Source: Sphagnum compactum (lineage: Eukaryota > Bryophyta > Sphagnopsida > Sphagnales). From it: a stretch of DNA of 64,000 nt. The position numbers were made by a program, and so were the translations under genes. The notes beneath the pieces were generated by a model. That model did no database searches and was not told where the DNA came from. It saw nothing but the letters and a program-made list of their open reading frames with translations. Where the stretch lies: NCBI GenBank assembly GCA_965153455.1, contig OZ234502.1, positions 2,273,267 through 2,337,266 on the forward strand, read 5' to 3'. Positions 23,601 to 37,559 of this stretch are shown in pieces (positions within the stretch are counted from its first letter, which is position 1; each line of letters begins with the position of its first letter).

Positions 23601-24060
23601 CTAGTAACGACTACCACCCCATTTGACCCTAAGTCCATTTTAGAACAAAAAGAAGCACCTGTCATAAAATCAACAATGGTGGAGCCAACCTTGAATATTG
23701 GAAGCATGAATTGGTCTTATCTACTAGTGATGGTGCCCATCTTACCACATATTTCAGTGCAGACAATAGGGGTTAAAACAAAATGACACATTCTAAGGGG
23801 AAAATGGCATTGCTAAAGATGGGTTAGGTACATCTAAGCAATGTCAAACAACATAAGGCAAGAAGAAAGGTTTGGTGACCCTAAACCCTAAAGTGTCAAT
23901 TGATGTTGTAGAGCTGTGGAATGAATTAACAAATGGGTTAGGGACAATGTTATATTGGTTGCATATGCTATTGTGAAAAGTTCGCAAGATGAATTGTCCA
24001 CTTGTTGCATAACAATTGCATATGAATATAGTAAGTGTTTTACATTTATGATGTTAGTTA
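20660..24060 (+). pseudogene. Decayed plant transposon ORF region, En/Spm-associated (Transposase_24-like)
   Basis: Coding-like segments appear in order on the plus strand. An acidic segment lies at 20690-20835. An open frame at 21369-21689 has an acidic tail, and another at 21781-22212 is rich in Lys/Pro/Ser then Trp/Ala. A frame at 22260-22880, broken by four stops, carries ENELSDKGFKNAIKRFL and then QWEMLKDYWNTPLTKKKA and KVTCGSNMEGRKKSSIG. The last block resembles the W-x2-L-x2-YW...GS motif of the Transposase_24 family linked to plant En/Spm elements. A coiled-coil-like piece follows at 23460-23780. Three of the four stops could be CGA or CAG codons after C-to-T. No CACTA ends were found. 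The family name is from memory of the motif. Confidence 0.5.
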
Positions 24061-24254
24061 ATAATTGAATGGTGTGATTTGGTAATTTTTTCGTTGTCAG
24101 TCTGTTTGAATCATATATTGTGCAATGTAGGTTTAATGTGGATGTGTGTATTTTGATTAAGATCCAATGATTATATTATTTATGAAAATATGTTGGAGAC
24201 AATTGGTTAAGTATCTATGTATGGTTCCTATGATTGCATATGTGTATTGTTGCA

Positions 24255-24870
24255 CAAAATGGGCACATGGGGTCCATTCTGATAACCCTGGCAAACTCTT
24301 GATTGTTTGAATATTTTGTTGCCCAAAACATAAAAAGCTGGAACTGCAACGCCAAGACACATGGGAAGAAAAAGATGCAACTGCAACCCCAGCAACCTGG
24401 GAATACAATTAAATGAGGCACTGGAAAACATGATGCAGAAGGACCCCACGGGTGGTGGCTCATAGGTATGGCCTCTGCCCCCAAGGTTGATGGCTCAGTG
24501 CTCCGGACCCAGTTTGGTAAAGCAAAAGTCTCAAGATCAAACAGGTTGGCGAGCATCTGAAAGCTCTGTCATGTACTCTGCCATTGAACCTGACCTGGGT
24601 ATTGCCAAGAACTTCTCGGTAGGGTCTGAAAGTAGCGGGTCTCTTGACCCTAGTAGCCTTCACTTGAACATGCCACCCACAACTTGTGTCAATCAGATCC
24701 AGAAGATGTTAAATCTGCCAAGGAAATTGATTGCAGTCGGTACAAAAAGTACTGCTTACCATTTCCCCCCGCCCTGCCCTTTGCTCCGTTTGTTTTTAAC
24801 CCTGTGATACCTAATCATGTTTTGGGTCCATGTTATGTATGTTTTGGACATGTTATGGGTAGTAGGGGTA
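24255..24870 (+). repeat. Dispersed repeat module (copy 1), with tRNA-like promoter boxes
   Basis: 24255-24412 matches 44024-44158 directly. 24402-24870 matches the reverse complement of about 44190-44565 at high identity. Inside, GATGGCTCAGTGCTCCGG (24488-24505) resembles a pol III A box, and AAGATCAAACAGG about 45 bases later weakly resembles a B box, so a SINE-derived core is possible. Copy 1 keeps only one of the two terminal repeats seen in copy 2. Confidence 0.65.
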
Positions 24871-25230
24871 TGTAACATGTCACTGGGCTTGTTTGTGCCT
24901 TTTGAAACATTCATAACATGAATGGTAACATGAAAGGTAACATGAAAGGTTAAGAGTGCAAAACGTTCTCAAGTATGACCCAATTTGTTTTTAAAAATAT
25001 GACGAGGGCAAAGGGCAGACTGGGGGAAAAAATTGCAGCAGAACTTTTGTGCTGCAATCAATTTCTTTGGCCGATTTAACATTTTCCATCCCCGTGAGAC
25101 AAAGATGACAAGGCCGCACCATTCTCCAAATTGCTGCAGCATGATATATCTAAGTCCAAGGGTGGGTGATAATTATTTCCCCTGCCGACTAGTACCCAAA
25201 GGGTGACAGCTAATGAAAAAGGATCCAATC

Positions 25231-25590
25231 TGCATTAGAGTTTGGCCAAGAGAATCAACGAGACAGAATCCCCGACCACTATTGTCTGACAAATTCATCA
25301 CCCCACTTGAAAGTCGTAAGCTACAATGGTTTTTAAACTGCTTTCTTGATGCAACTGCATGAGAGTTTGGCCAATCAAGTGATGAGTCCACAACCTGTAT
25401 TGTCTAACAAATTCATCAACCCACTTGAAAATCATAAGCTACAATGCTTTCTGAACTGCTTTCTTGATCCAACTGCATGAGAGCATGGCCAAGGGAATCA
25501 AGCTATGAGTCAATGACCATTAATGTCTAACAAATTCATAAACCCACTAGAAAGTCCTAAGCTACAATGGTTTTTCAATCGCTTTCTTGG
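25231..25590. repeat. Tandem array, about 125-bp unit, three copies
   Basis: The phrase 'gtctaacaaattcatcaacccacttgaaa' recurs near 25285, 25408 and 25530, each followed by 'aagctacaatg', 'ctgctttcttga' and 'ctgcatgagag..tggcc'. Copies differ by scattered substitutions. No open frame runs across units. Confidence 0.75.
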
Positions 25591-26159
25591 ATAAAGCTGA
25601 TAGTGGTCCATAAAAATTGTGGTACCTAGTAACTTCTAAGGTACAAAGGCAGGAACTTTAACTCTGCCCAAAGAGTTGAACAGGCTGGACGGTACCTAAC
25701 AGCTCAGAGGCCACTATTAAAGAAAGAGAGAGAAAATGGGAGTGTGCATTGTGCAACAAAAGTCTAGATTTTTCACAACAAGAAATCTTGAGGACAGTAA
25801 GGGGAGAGTTTGAACAATTTTGGCCTGTTGTTTGGCCTCAAGTTAATAATAAAATACTGAATTATTTTTTGTGTCTGAAGTTGCTAAGGCCAATAAGTTG
25901 GAACCAATTCTTCAATGTATTGTATTCTTTCGAGTTCTTTCTTTCTCTTGTTATCTTAAAAGACAAAAATACACAGAGGCAAGATAAAGATGGGACAAAT
26001 ATGGATAGAGACAAAATAGAGGGATTGTAGAGTTTCATGTGATGGCACCATGCAAATTCAGAAGTATTTTATTATTACAACATTGGCCCCAAGGGTTGGG
26101 AATTGGCTCTTTGAGTTGATAGAAAGTCGGTGGGGAAATCATGGGGCCAAACAGGTATG
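25591..26159 (+). repeat. Flank of the right arm, partly related to 51190-51370
   Basis: Phrases such as 'ttggcctgttgtttggcctcaagttaataataa' (near 25820) and 'acattggccccaagggttgggaattggc' (near 26080) echo the module at 4400-4560 and 51190-51340, with an unrelated stretch between. The arm proper starts at about 26160, where identity with the left arm begins. Confidence 0.5.
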
Positions 26160-29100
26160 GATTAAGATATTATATTTCAGTTTTGCCTTCACTCAGAGTG
26201 TGAAGTCATTGGGACTAATTTCTGTCATGGCACTACTAGGATTGCTCAATTTGGGTTCAACATTGGCCTTGACTCCTTGTGTAAAGGGGGCCTGAGTATG
26301 CACTTAGGAGTATGCAGACTTGAGGTTGGCTTTAATGTGGTTCCAGTTACGTTCCTTGTTTGGGAAGAAAATTGGCAATGTGTATGCCCACTGGTGTCCC
26401 TTTTTAAAATTTTGTAGTGTAGCAACATTGGCAAGCCTCCCCAGACAGATTTCAACTTAATTGGTAACATTTTTGTACAGGACCATTAACAGTGTAGCCA
26501 GCAGAGAGACCTCTGGCGACATACTCCCCCAACAATATAATGAAAATAGACAAAATCTGACCACTTGTTTTCAAAGGAAAAAAAAATCGCCAAAAATTTG
26601 AGTCAGTGTTGCCTTTTGGTGATTATTTCGCCCAAAAGAAAATGACTGCCCATCCACCCAGCAAAGTGGCAATCTCTTTGCCACTTGCAATCTTCTCCTT
26701 CACTGGGGCACATGATACACATCCCTTTTCACCTATCTCCTTGCATGACTTTGCTTCGTGCTACTGGTGATGGGTCTATGTACTAAGTTACTTGATTTTT
26801 TCTCTTAGGGCTCCTCATTATTGTGTGTTTTGCCCTTTTGAGTATTATCTTTTGTTTGGACTTCAATCCTTTTTTTTGGTCCGTCTCTGTTCTCTTGTCA
26901 GGTGTTTTTCCTTTATTATTTATTTTAGTCTATGTATCATTGCAATCTTAAACAAGACCCCTCTTGGACTTGTGGTTCAGCCACAAGAGTGTCTTTCACC
27001 ATTTGTCGGCCTTCTAAGTTCTCAGATTAATAATCCTTCCAATTTATTGACTGAAGTGAATAGTGTATTTACATCAAAATGGGTTTGTCCATGAGTGTAG
27101 GAGTTGAAACCCCAAAGAAAAGGGTCATATGGAACAAATATTTGAATGGTCAAATCTAGCCTATTTTCCTCTTTATTCAAATGCTATGGTCAACAATTTC
27201 TTTTTGGTGGCAAATTGTCCCTATTCTGCAAACTAAAAAAGCTTGAAAATAGAAACTTATGACTTATAATGACTTATGACCGGTGTTGTGTGGGTATATA
27301 TTTTATTTGAATATAGGAGTGGGATATGTACAGGGTATATCATATAATTTAATCTATTTTCATCAAACTGATATACCTCTAAGAAGTGCGCGGCCTACCC
27401 TTTTTTCACATCCACTACATTTTGTGAATCTATTTTGCAGTAGTTAAAAACTGTACCTTCTGAAATGTGGATGGCCCAGTACAGCCTATCTGACAGTTTT
27501 GAAACTCAGTACTCTATCTTTTGCATGTTTGCATTGTTTTTCCCATTTAATCACTTTTTGTCTTTATTTATAAAAGGAATCGTAAACAAAAATAACCTTG
27601 TTCTTTTAAGTAAGGGAAGGGTCTGAAAATAGGCCCTTCGGTATTTTCGACCCGTTCCCTCGACCTACTGACCCTTTTCCTATACCAACATCATTGATTT
27701 TAATGTTGCAATATAGTCATTAGATAGAATCTTCATTCATTTAATGGTATATGTTCATTGAAAATTTGAAGTTGCTCGACATGTGCCTGGGCTTAACAAG
27801 CAAGCTCCAAATCTATAGTTATTAGCTGAGAATAGTGTCCTTGAGCTCCTCAATTTCCCTAGCGTGAGCTATAAATTATTCTCCTAATTGCATTCAATAC
27901 CAAATAGATTCCACTCAGTCCAGTGTCAAAGTCATGTCCTCCATCAAGGTTTTGATGGGTGCATTAAATTGTGTAGGAGTTCTAAGAATATCAGAAATTT
28001 ATTATCAGTTGGACGCATTCTTGTGGCATTTGATCATGTGAAGGAATCAAGAATTTGATATGCGAATTGGGTCCCATAGAAAAACCTTCTCCTTCTTAAA
28101 TGTTGAAAGTTCAGAGTGTTTGTGGTGATTGAATAGATGTCTAAACAAGTGGTATTGTTAGAAAAAAACAAGTCATTTCGAACTGGTTTTTGCAACTAGT
28201 TTTTAATTGTAGACGACATTTGCAACTATTTTTTTTAGTTACATTGAACAAATTGCAAATGATATTAATTGCAAACGACAACCATTCATGAATTAACAAA
28301 AGACATGTTCGACTATTGATCGACTATATATGTACTGTCGCTTGCAATTAGTTTGCAACTAGTTAATCAACTTTGTGCTCTTATGATATGTTGTCATATC
28401 ATAAATTTAATATAAATTTAATAATATTATTTAATTTGTGAAAATTTGAAATAATGGGTGAAAGCACACTAGGGGGGGCCGCTTGAAGCAAAATAAATGT
28501 ACTTTTTTAGCTATACTTTGGGACCAATTCTTCTTTGATTTCATTTCGTGTTTTTTGATAAATATATAAAATGGTTTTGATACAAAGGCTTACAACATAA
28601 TTCTTATCATTTTAAAAATCAAAATAATTTTTTAACAATTTTTTTCTTTTTGACACACTTATATTCATTTGAATGAAAAACTTGTCCAGATGTTTTTTGT
28701 GAAATTATATGAGTCAAATTGTTCAATTGTAATTGAAATGGTACAATGCAACCTAAGTATTTCATCAAGATTTGCAATTATTTGAATCATTTTTAGAATA
28801 TATTTGCACTTTGCAATATATCATGACAACATCTAAATTCTCACAAATATATTTTTTAATCATTTAATATTAATCAAAAAATGTAATTCCTTTGACAATT
28901 GCATTACTAAACTACCTTATTTTGAGTATCATTTATGAAAACCTCTTTTAATATTGGCTTGGTGGAAGTTAAAAGTTGTATAGTTTTGAAAAATAGTATT
29001 TGTGATTAAATTTTTTGACCACCATAATGTGCTTTCAACTTAATCTATAATGTCCAATTTATATGTTTGAATGGTTTAGATTGTGACACGTGGCACAATC

Positions 29101-31697
29101 AAAATTTATGATGTGACATATTAATTAAATCTGTTCAAAATCTATTTAGGTAGATAGGTAGGTATGGAAATAAGTTGAATTATGTAGGTTGGTAAGTATG
29201 TAAGTAGGTTGAACTAGGTAGGTAGGTAGGTACCTATCTACTTAGACTAAACACCTATATACTTATATTAGATATTTATTTAAGAAGGTATATAGGTGAA
29301 TAATTTGGTTGATAGGTTGGTTAAGGAAGTAAGGTATGTAAGAGGTAAGTACATAAAAAAATTTAAATTTTTTTGGGTTAAACCTTTTAATTGGTTCATC
29401 CCATTTGCCCCATGTTTTTTGATATAAAAATGTGAAGCAAAAACCTTCTTTATATATTTTCCAAATGATAATGAAAAACAAACCTTATGAGATAAATTTT
29501 GAATTTGGAACTTAGTTGCAACTTGTTTTGTGATTTGAAAGTTTATTTACAAATTAGTTACAACTAGAAGGCTTATGCCATATCCTTTTATCTTTAATTT
29601 TTTTTTAATCATATAATTCAGTAGAAAAATTGACTAACTTACAAGCTAACTAGTTAACTAATGAAAAAACTAGCTATTCATTAATGAACTAAAAAACTAC
29701 CTAATTAAATCATTGGCAAAATAATAATACTAAACTAATAAATTTTGATTACAGAATTATGTGATTAAAAAATTCCCTAAAATACTAATAGATATTTTTA
29801 AATGAATATTCAATTTATTTTAAAGGTTAACTACAATGTCATATTTCCTAATTAAAAATATTAAATATGAAATATAAAACTTGAAATTAAATAATAAATC
29901 TATAATAATTTGATTCATTAACATTTAAAAATTAACAAGGAATAATTTTGTATAATGATGGTATTATTCATGTAGCTCATAACTACCCTAGATTAGTTAT
30001 TTTGTTATAGTTATTATGATTATTTCTCATTTGGTATAAGGAATATTAAAAAAAATAATAAATAACTAACAATAATACTAACTTTGATGTTACAACCTAG
30101 GCTAGCTTTTTATTATTATTCACATTATTTTCTCACTTGCTATAATTATTTTAGAATTATTATAATAAACATTTCAAATTATAAACATAATAACTACTAT
30201 AAACTAAAGTAAAATAAAAATTTAATCACTTAATATCAACACTTAGTATAGAAATTAAATTGTAACATTAAATATCAAATATAAATAAGTAATTACATAT
30301 GGTCAATACATTAATATATAGAAATTAGTTTACAATTAGTGTGCTAATTAAAGAAAAAATATTCAAAAACTTTATGATGTACTAACAATTATTTATTGTA
30401 TATAAGTAACTATAAGAAATGAATACTTTAAGTTCTAAATTATGATTAAATAAGTTCCATTATAGAAAACGAAATTACTTTACTTAACATATAAACTTAT
30501 TAATTACAATTAGTTTACAGTAATTATAATTACGGGAATTAATATCTATTTTTCTAAAATAAAAACTTATTACTATAAAATGCATGTAGTAAGAATAATT
30601 ATATTTTTAAAATATTTAATTATAAAAAATAGATACAATAATTTTGTATACATATTTGTCTGTATATAAAATAATTAAATCAATTTTGAAATTTACATCA
30701 TGATTATTATGTCTTACAATATATTTGTTAATTATAACTTATAAGTCTTCATTTATGAATACAAGGTTAAGTTAAAAATTACATAATTAATATGTAGTTA
30801 TTGTATTAAGATATAATGTTTTCCTACTAAAACTATTAAATTTTAGTTTCAAATTTTATGTTATAATAAAATTTATTTTTTCAAATAAGTTGTTACTACT
30901 TATAAATAACATGAATTATTTTAATTCAATTATTATAATTACAGTAGACTTATTTTGAATATTTTGAATACGTAATATTTCTAAACATAAATTAAATATA
31001 TTATATACAATATTATAATCCTGTAATTATAGTAAGTGCATCGAATATTCTATTCCATTAACATTAGTATAAGAGTTTTAAATAATTTTATAAAATAAAA
31101 ATTATAAGTTATAATTTATGAACAATTAATCTTAATTATAAAGTATGCCACTTCTATAATTACTCCATTAATAGAATAATTTTGAAAAATTAACGTAATT
31201 AATTTTAATTATTTAAAAATGTTGATAATTAGTGTAGAATTTTATTTTATGATAATGCTTTCATTTTAAAGAAGTGATTATAAGTAATAAATACAATTAT
31301 TTAGTGTATGTATTATAATTACAATTATTTCATTAAATGATATTTTTACAATAAAATTACTATGAATATTTTTAATTGTAATTTAAAATAAAAATTTAAA
31401 ATCTTGAATACTTACTTCAATTATTAATAATATAGTTACTATAATTAAAGTATAACTTTTATAATTATATTGATTTTACAATATTGCTAGATTACAACCA
31501 TTATACATAACCTATCATATTTACATGTACATCTTAGTAATGAGTAATGTATGTTTAATACACCATTATAAACCTATACACCCTAAAATATGCAAAATAC
31601 ACTACGAATACACATAGGGTTGCAACTCATTATATCACATTTGCAACGAATGGGACATAGATAGGTTTTCTTAGATGAAAACCATGTTCAAAGTTGT
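26160..31697 (+). repeat. Right arm of the large inverted repeat, uninterrupted
   Basis: Reverse complement of the left arm over its whole length, and without the two insertions, so it serves as the reference for both. Its first 130 bp include a diverged 82-bp unit (near 26185-26285) like that at 51402. A 100-codon open segment at 26792-27094 is shared with the left arm. From about 29700 to 31500 the arm is extremely AT-rich. It ends at 31697 with the complement of TTGAACATGGTTTTCAT, after which the two flanks are unrelated. Confidence 0.9.
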
Positions 31698-33188
31698 CCA
31701 AATGGAAGAATGAAAAAAAATTGGTCACAAGGTAATTGTAATGTAATTGCAAACACAACCAAATGTAGATAATAGTTGTAGAAATAATCAATGACAGTCA
31801 CAAATAACAAATAGTTGGAAGTAGTCACAAATTTATTAAATACAAAAACCTTGTTTTCTTCTAGGGTATAGATATATGTTTTGTAACCAAAATGTCATTT
31901 CATCTTATGTTTTCATCATTGTTTTTAATAATCTAGCAACAACTATGAACACGATTGTTAGCCAATTTTTTTTCTTAATTTATTATTTATTTTTGTTTAC
32001 GATCTATCATTTAAAAAAATTCTTGATTAAATATTAAACCTTTGCTAGTTATTTTTTGGTAATTAAATAATGGTTAAGAACATTGGGAATTTTGAATTAG
32101 TTTATTTGTCTTTAAGAACAAAAAATAAAATGAGAATAGAGATCAAAGACTGTTTTTATTCTTACTTTTAAAGTTAATTCATGAGCTTAACTGTTTTTCT
32201 TTGACAAAGTTTTTGTTGTTCTATTTTAAGTTTTCATTGAAAAAAAAACGTACTTGTATTGCAGATATAAGAATTAGCATAAAAAATAAATAGAATAAGT
32301 GAAATTAAGACCATATAAAAATTTCCAATTGGCATAAAACTACACTAAAATGTAGGAAGATTGTAACAAAATAAACAAAAATAATGAAAATAATAAAATA
32401 TCCCATTCCCATTTGGTGATCATCCCAAGATTTGAAAGTGTGAAATCTTGGTTTAAATAGCAAAAGTATTTTTAATTTAGGAAGTGTGACTCTATTGGAC
32501 TTGATTTGTGAAAATAGGAATATTTCATTTTTGTGTGGTTATATTTGGGTTGCATCCTTTTGTTCATCAAGCTCTTCAAGTTGTGAGAGAAATATTAATT
32601 TGCTCTTAATGTAATGACAAATGGGTGAATTCATATTTAACCAAGTTTGTCCATAGATCTATTTAAACACATTTGCTCAATTATGTTTGTTGAACTTCTC
32701 CTCCATTTGGGTCCATTCATTTTTGGGGCACCCAAAAAAGGAAAAAAAACTTCAAGACTTTTTAAAGGCTACTTTCTACAAATACCAATGTCTACATGAA
32801 ACAAACATAAGTTAAAACAAATTAATTAATAGTCCAAGATAAGAAATTCATGTGGTGATGGTGATTTTTTACATTTGTACATTATTGTGCATGAATATTT
32901 CTGTTTACAAGCAAAAATGCAAAAATGTCAAAATGGGTTTAAAAATCAACTAAACATGTTCTTTCACATGATTATTTCCTACAATATGACTTGCATCTAA
33001 GGTTTAAAATTTTGAACCTAATGAACATAAAAATTAACCAAATGATTTAATTTAGAAATCATTTCCCTTGTGCAACTTTTTGTTTCCAAAAACTTTGAAA
33101 TTTTCACATGATTTATTTTTCACCAAATTAACTTAATGAACATGTAGTTGCATAAAGGGAAGCATGATTTTCTTGTGCAAAAAATTTG

Positions 33189-33630
33189 AAGGGTGCAAAT
33201 GGGCTAATAGGAACTACTAGTGCCCCCTTAGGTGACTACTTTTTGGGGGATATTCTTGAAATATTTTCAAAAAAGGTCTTCAAAAAAATCTTTTAAAATA
33301 TTCAAAATTTTCTTTGTACTATTTTGTTAAGATTTGTGTTAAAAATTTGTCAAAAATATGTCATTTTCAAAGTTTTCCATACAAGTCCTTTTACTACTTA
33401 AAAGTAGTGGTTACAAGTTTTTTCACACAACTTTTGAAGGTCCAAATGTTAATGAAATAATTTCATATTTTGAGCATTCATAGAATAAGATATTAGATTT
33501 GATAATGTGCAAAAAAGTTAACTTATTTTCAAGTTAAAATTCTTTTAAAAATTTTTGGTGTAAAAAACACAAAATTAAGTAATGGTTACAATCGCTTTTG
33601 GCTCCTATTAGCATGATTGCACCCTAGAAT
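33189..33630. repeat. Imperfect terminal inverted repeat, about 440 bp
   Basis: 'agggtgcaaatgggctaatagga' at about 33189 is complementary, with a few mismatches, to 'tcctattagcatgattgcaccct' ending near 33627. It may be a degenerate MITE; no target duplication is clear. Confidence 0.4.
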
Positions 33631-35349
33631 CAATTGCATCATTTGACACATTCCTTTTGCATTCATTTATAAAAAACCATAATATGGAAAATTGGTTATA
33701 AATTAGTCAAAGACTCAAAAAGACTTTTATACAATATCCAATAATTAATGGATTTTTTCAATTCAAGTTTTTTTCTCAACACTTTAATAGTAGAAACATA
33801 ATAATACACTGTAGTTGTAATATACTAAACATTATGAAAACCTAAAATTGTCCTTCGTTGTCCTTTTCCATTTAGACACTCCTTACATTCCTTCTTTAAA
33901 CCCCAACCATAAATAAACCCATTTACTACACCTTTAGTGGGGTTGATTGAATTTGTAGCTAATGAACATGGGTAGTATTATATTCCCATGGAACATTGCC
34001 AAAAAACCATAATTTGTGTTATTGAACATCCAAAACAAAACCCACATAAAACATATGAACCTTCTTCATCCTTACTACCTAACCTTTGGTAACCTATATT
34101 TGATGTGTGGTACAACATTGAATTTTAATAGCAAATTGAGTGAACATAATTCTCCACCGATTAGCTTTAGCTCCTTGGCCAACATTCAATATGGTGTGCA
34201 AAATTTTATTGTTAACATTGACCAAATGTTGTTTCTAAGACATTGATTGAATAATTGCATTAATGTGCAACAACCATGTGGAACAACAAAATCATTGAAC
34301 TTCCACTAATTGACATTAGCTTATGTAATGTTGTTTATAATGTTAATTATCAAGAGATATAATTTTTATACTTGGAGCTAACTCCTTGTTTACATCTCTA
34401 GAATGACAAACACCAAAAGATTCATAAAATAACCATAGATTGATTCCAATGTCCTTGTTCCAAACACTAGTTTTCAAGGTTTGACTATTATCAAACTTCT
34501 ATTATGTACAAAGAAACTAGCTAACTAGTTTTGAACAAGGATTTAGCCACTTCACCTTGAGTAAACAATTCAAACTAGCTCTACTAGCTTATTCATAGTT
34601 AGGTTGTTATTAAGTTATTCACTTCAATGTACATTAAATCTCATTTGTTCTCAAGGTTATGAGTGTTAGCCTTGTCACGTCACACTATTATAAATCCTAG
34701 ATCCCCAAACCACCATACATTCCACCTATTTTCCAAGGGGAATGGGGGCCTCTAATCTAATGGATTTTGGACATTTTCAACCATTCTGTACTTTTCATTC
34801 CATCATGCACCACCCATTTTTCATTCTTTTAAGTATTACTGAATTTGTATTATTATATTACTTTCTTATGTAGTTTGCACAAAAAAACACACTTTAGGTT
34901 TATTTTTATTCTAATTAACTTCAATTTTTTCTTTTGTTATTCAAATATGTACTTCATATAGTCAAAAACGTTACAAGAAAAACAAATTCAGAACAACATT
35001 TACAAAGAAATATCAATCAAGTTTTTTCTTACTTCTAAAATTTTATGTATCTTTCTTTTACAACACAATTCCTTTTTAATTACAGTGCAACTATCCTCAA
35101 AAAAAAAAATGATCATCACAATGTGCTAATAAGAATGATAATTCAGACTTGTTATACCTTTAAAAATGACTTAATCAAAATTCAAAATATGTTTTAACTA
35201 GTAAAATATAACCAATATCTATTTAGTAAAGGAAAAACTAAATTGTACTTGAATAAAACTAATCTAAAGAAATTGATTAACACTCTTCTTCATCTAATTT
35301 TCTTTTGATTGGCCACATATTGAAGGGGACACATATTGAAGCCTTTTTT

Positions 35350-35640
35350 ATAATCGAGTTTGAAAGCCCATGACCATCAAAATAAAAAAATTATGATTAG
35401 AAAAAAAATCATTTAAAATAAGGTTGAAGGATAACCTAGACCATGGAAATGTAAATGAATGAAAAACCAACATTAAATACACTATCGATTTATAATGTTT
35501 GGTGATCTAATGGGCTTGCTGTTAGGTTCACCTATTTGAAATGAACCTACCAACTTGACAACAAGCCCATTAGACCATGAGTTTAAAAAATCATGATTGT
35601 TCAAATTTTGATGGTCCAAACTCAATTTTCTTTTATAACT
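35350..35640. repeat. Nested hairpin element
   Basis: Three inverted pairs share one centre near 35540: TCTAATGGGCTTG (35506-35518) with its complement at 35562-35574; TAGGTTCA with TGAACCTA around 35523-35549; and an outer imperfect pair, GAGTTTG..ACCATCAAAAT near 35358 with its complement near 35620. This is the geometry of a foldback or MITE of about 290 bp. Confidence 0.65.
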
Positions 35641-35699
35641 ATTTTTATAAATGAATTAGACATTTGTTGAATCATGAATCAAAAAAGCCACCATTGGTC

Positions 35700-35900
35700 T
35701 ACAATTGAGTTATGAGTTTTTTCAAATGTTTTTGGAAGGTGTATGCAAAATTTGTTAACCCATTGTCCAAAACAATTGTAATTGGTTGAATTTTTTTACA
35801 CAATTTTTTCTCAAGTTTAAAAATATTTCAAAAAATAAAAGGTGGGTGCAAAATTAGTTAGCCCATGGGCCAAAAAAGTTGTGTTCGGTCAATTTGTTTT
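35700..35900. repeat. Diverged tandem duplication, about 115-bp unit
   Basis: 'ggtgtatgcaaaatttgttaacccattgtccaaaacaattgt..ttggttgaatttt' is followed by 'ggtgggtgcaaaattagttagcccatgggccaaaaaagttgt..tcggtcaattt'. The two copies are clearly related but diverged. Confidence 0.6.
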
Positions 35901-37559
35901 TACATCTTTGTTTTCTATTCTATGATTCATATTGATCCTACTTGATGAAAATGCAAAAAATGAAGAAAGTGGAAAAAGAATAAATGGAAAGAAAGTGATA
36001 AAATAAAAAGATAGATTGTAAATTCGTAGTTTAAAATATAAAGTCAAAAGGAAAAATTTATATAGAATAATTAGCTAGTTTTTTGTTTTGAACTATAACA
36101 TGTTGGTATCTCAATAAAGTCTATTTTCATTTTATATTACACTTGACAACATCTTTTCCACTTGTATGTTTATGACTTTGTTTTGTGTTTGAAGTGGTTG
36201 TTTCTTGCAAGTTTGAAGTGTTACATGATGGAAACTTGTAGTTTATTTGCATTATTGGTTTTCTTCAACCTTTTGTGACCATTTATCACTCAATGTTGTG
36301 AAATTGAAATGTTCAATTTCTACTCCTATTTCATTTAAGTACTAAAAACTTGGGAATCCATTGAGTGGCCTTAACAACAATGAAACATGATGGTTTCTAA
36401 GCATGGTTTTCATTTAAAAGCCATTTTTAATGGTAACAACCATTGAATCAAATTGGCTTCCATTTGCTAATTTGTGATAACCCATGACACAAGTAAACCT
36501 TGCCAACTGTCTGTTTGAAACTTTGGGATATTGGATGAATTATGTTTAAGAAACTAAAGATTTAGTGAATGAATGGAATATGATTTTAATTTATTATGTT
36601 ATGAATTTTAAAAAACCCAAAAATTGTAGTTATTAAAAAAACCTTTTAGAGCAATTGAAAATAATTATTTAAAACAATTTCTTCTGTGATATGTTTTATG
36701 TCTTATAGCACCATGATTTGAAATTGGAAATGGAAAAGAATGTTATTTTTAATATCATCTAAATATTCATATTTTAAGCGAATTTTCAACTGCATTATAA
36801 AAGGACTTTGAAAAGGGACTTTAATCCACTGAAACTATGACACCCTTGACCATTAATGCGTTGGATGGCATACCTAAAATATAGATCATTTTTTTTTACT
36901 AACAATCGGTGCATTACAAGCCAATTCTTGGTTTTGAATTATTTCAACTTCATTTATTGCACCCACGTGTCCTCTTGACAAGTCTTGAACTCGTTTGTAG
37001 CTTGCATGTATACATTGAAATTGATGTCTTTGAACTCATAAACAAAAAATTTCTTCATGATGTCTTTACAACAACACTTGCTTGCAAAAGTGCCACCAAC
37101 ATACTATTGTTTTCTCTTCATCATATCTCCAAGTGGAATGGCAATTTCCTTGTAGTAATTGTAGTCCCGATTCCAGAGAATAATGTTATAGCTTTTGTGT
37201 GGTGATCTCGCCAAAATGTTGTTAATACCTATAAAAAATAAATCAAAGCCCCCAAAAAAAATCTTTCTTCAAATTCCCCATTATCCTTTGAAGTATAAAT
37301 GGGTAACTTGCCTTTCTTCTTAGCTATTTGATAACTTTAGATGCACCATTAATTCAAATATGTGTCCTCATTAATTTTGTTTCCATCGTTTTTAAAAAAA
37401 ACTTTGAAATTTTCTTCACTAATAGGGATTTTGACCTTTTTTAACTTATCCCAACAATCACCAATGTTAATATGCGCATCAATTGAAATATTACTATTTT
37501 CAAGATCAAAGCTTCCTAGTTATGGGGGAAATAAATGTTGTCTTTGTTGTTAAACAAGA

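Larger units (their letters stand above)
31698..37540. other. AT-rich region with small foldback and tandem repeats, no gene
   Basis: No recognisable coding region or RNA gene. Structures seen are an imperfect inverted pair at 33189-33630, a hairpin element at 35350-35640 and a tandem pair at 35700-35900. A 98-codon open segment at 36909-37205 has no splice or domain support. Confidence 0.5.

Noticed and set aside
25231-25590. CRISPR-like array of spaced repeats
   Set aside because: It is a simple tandem repeat with whole units diverging together, in a plant nuclear genome.
4709-31697. The palindrome as a plastid-genome inverted repeat or as organelle DNA
   Set aside because: The arms carry no rRNA, tRNA or plastid genes. 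The only organelle DNA is a 1.1-kb insert in one arm.
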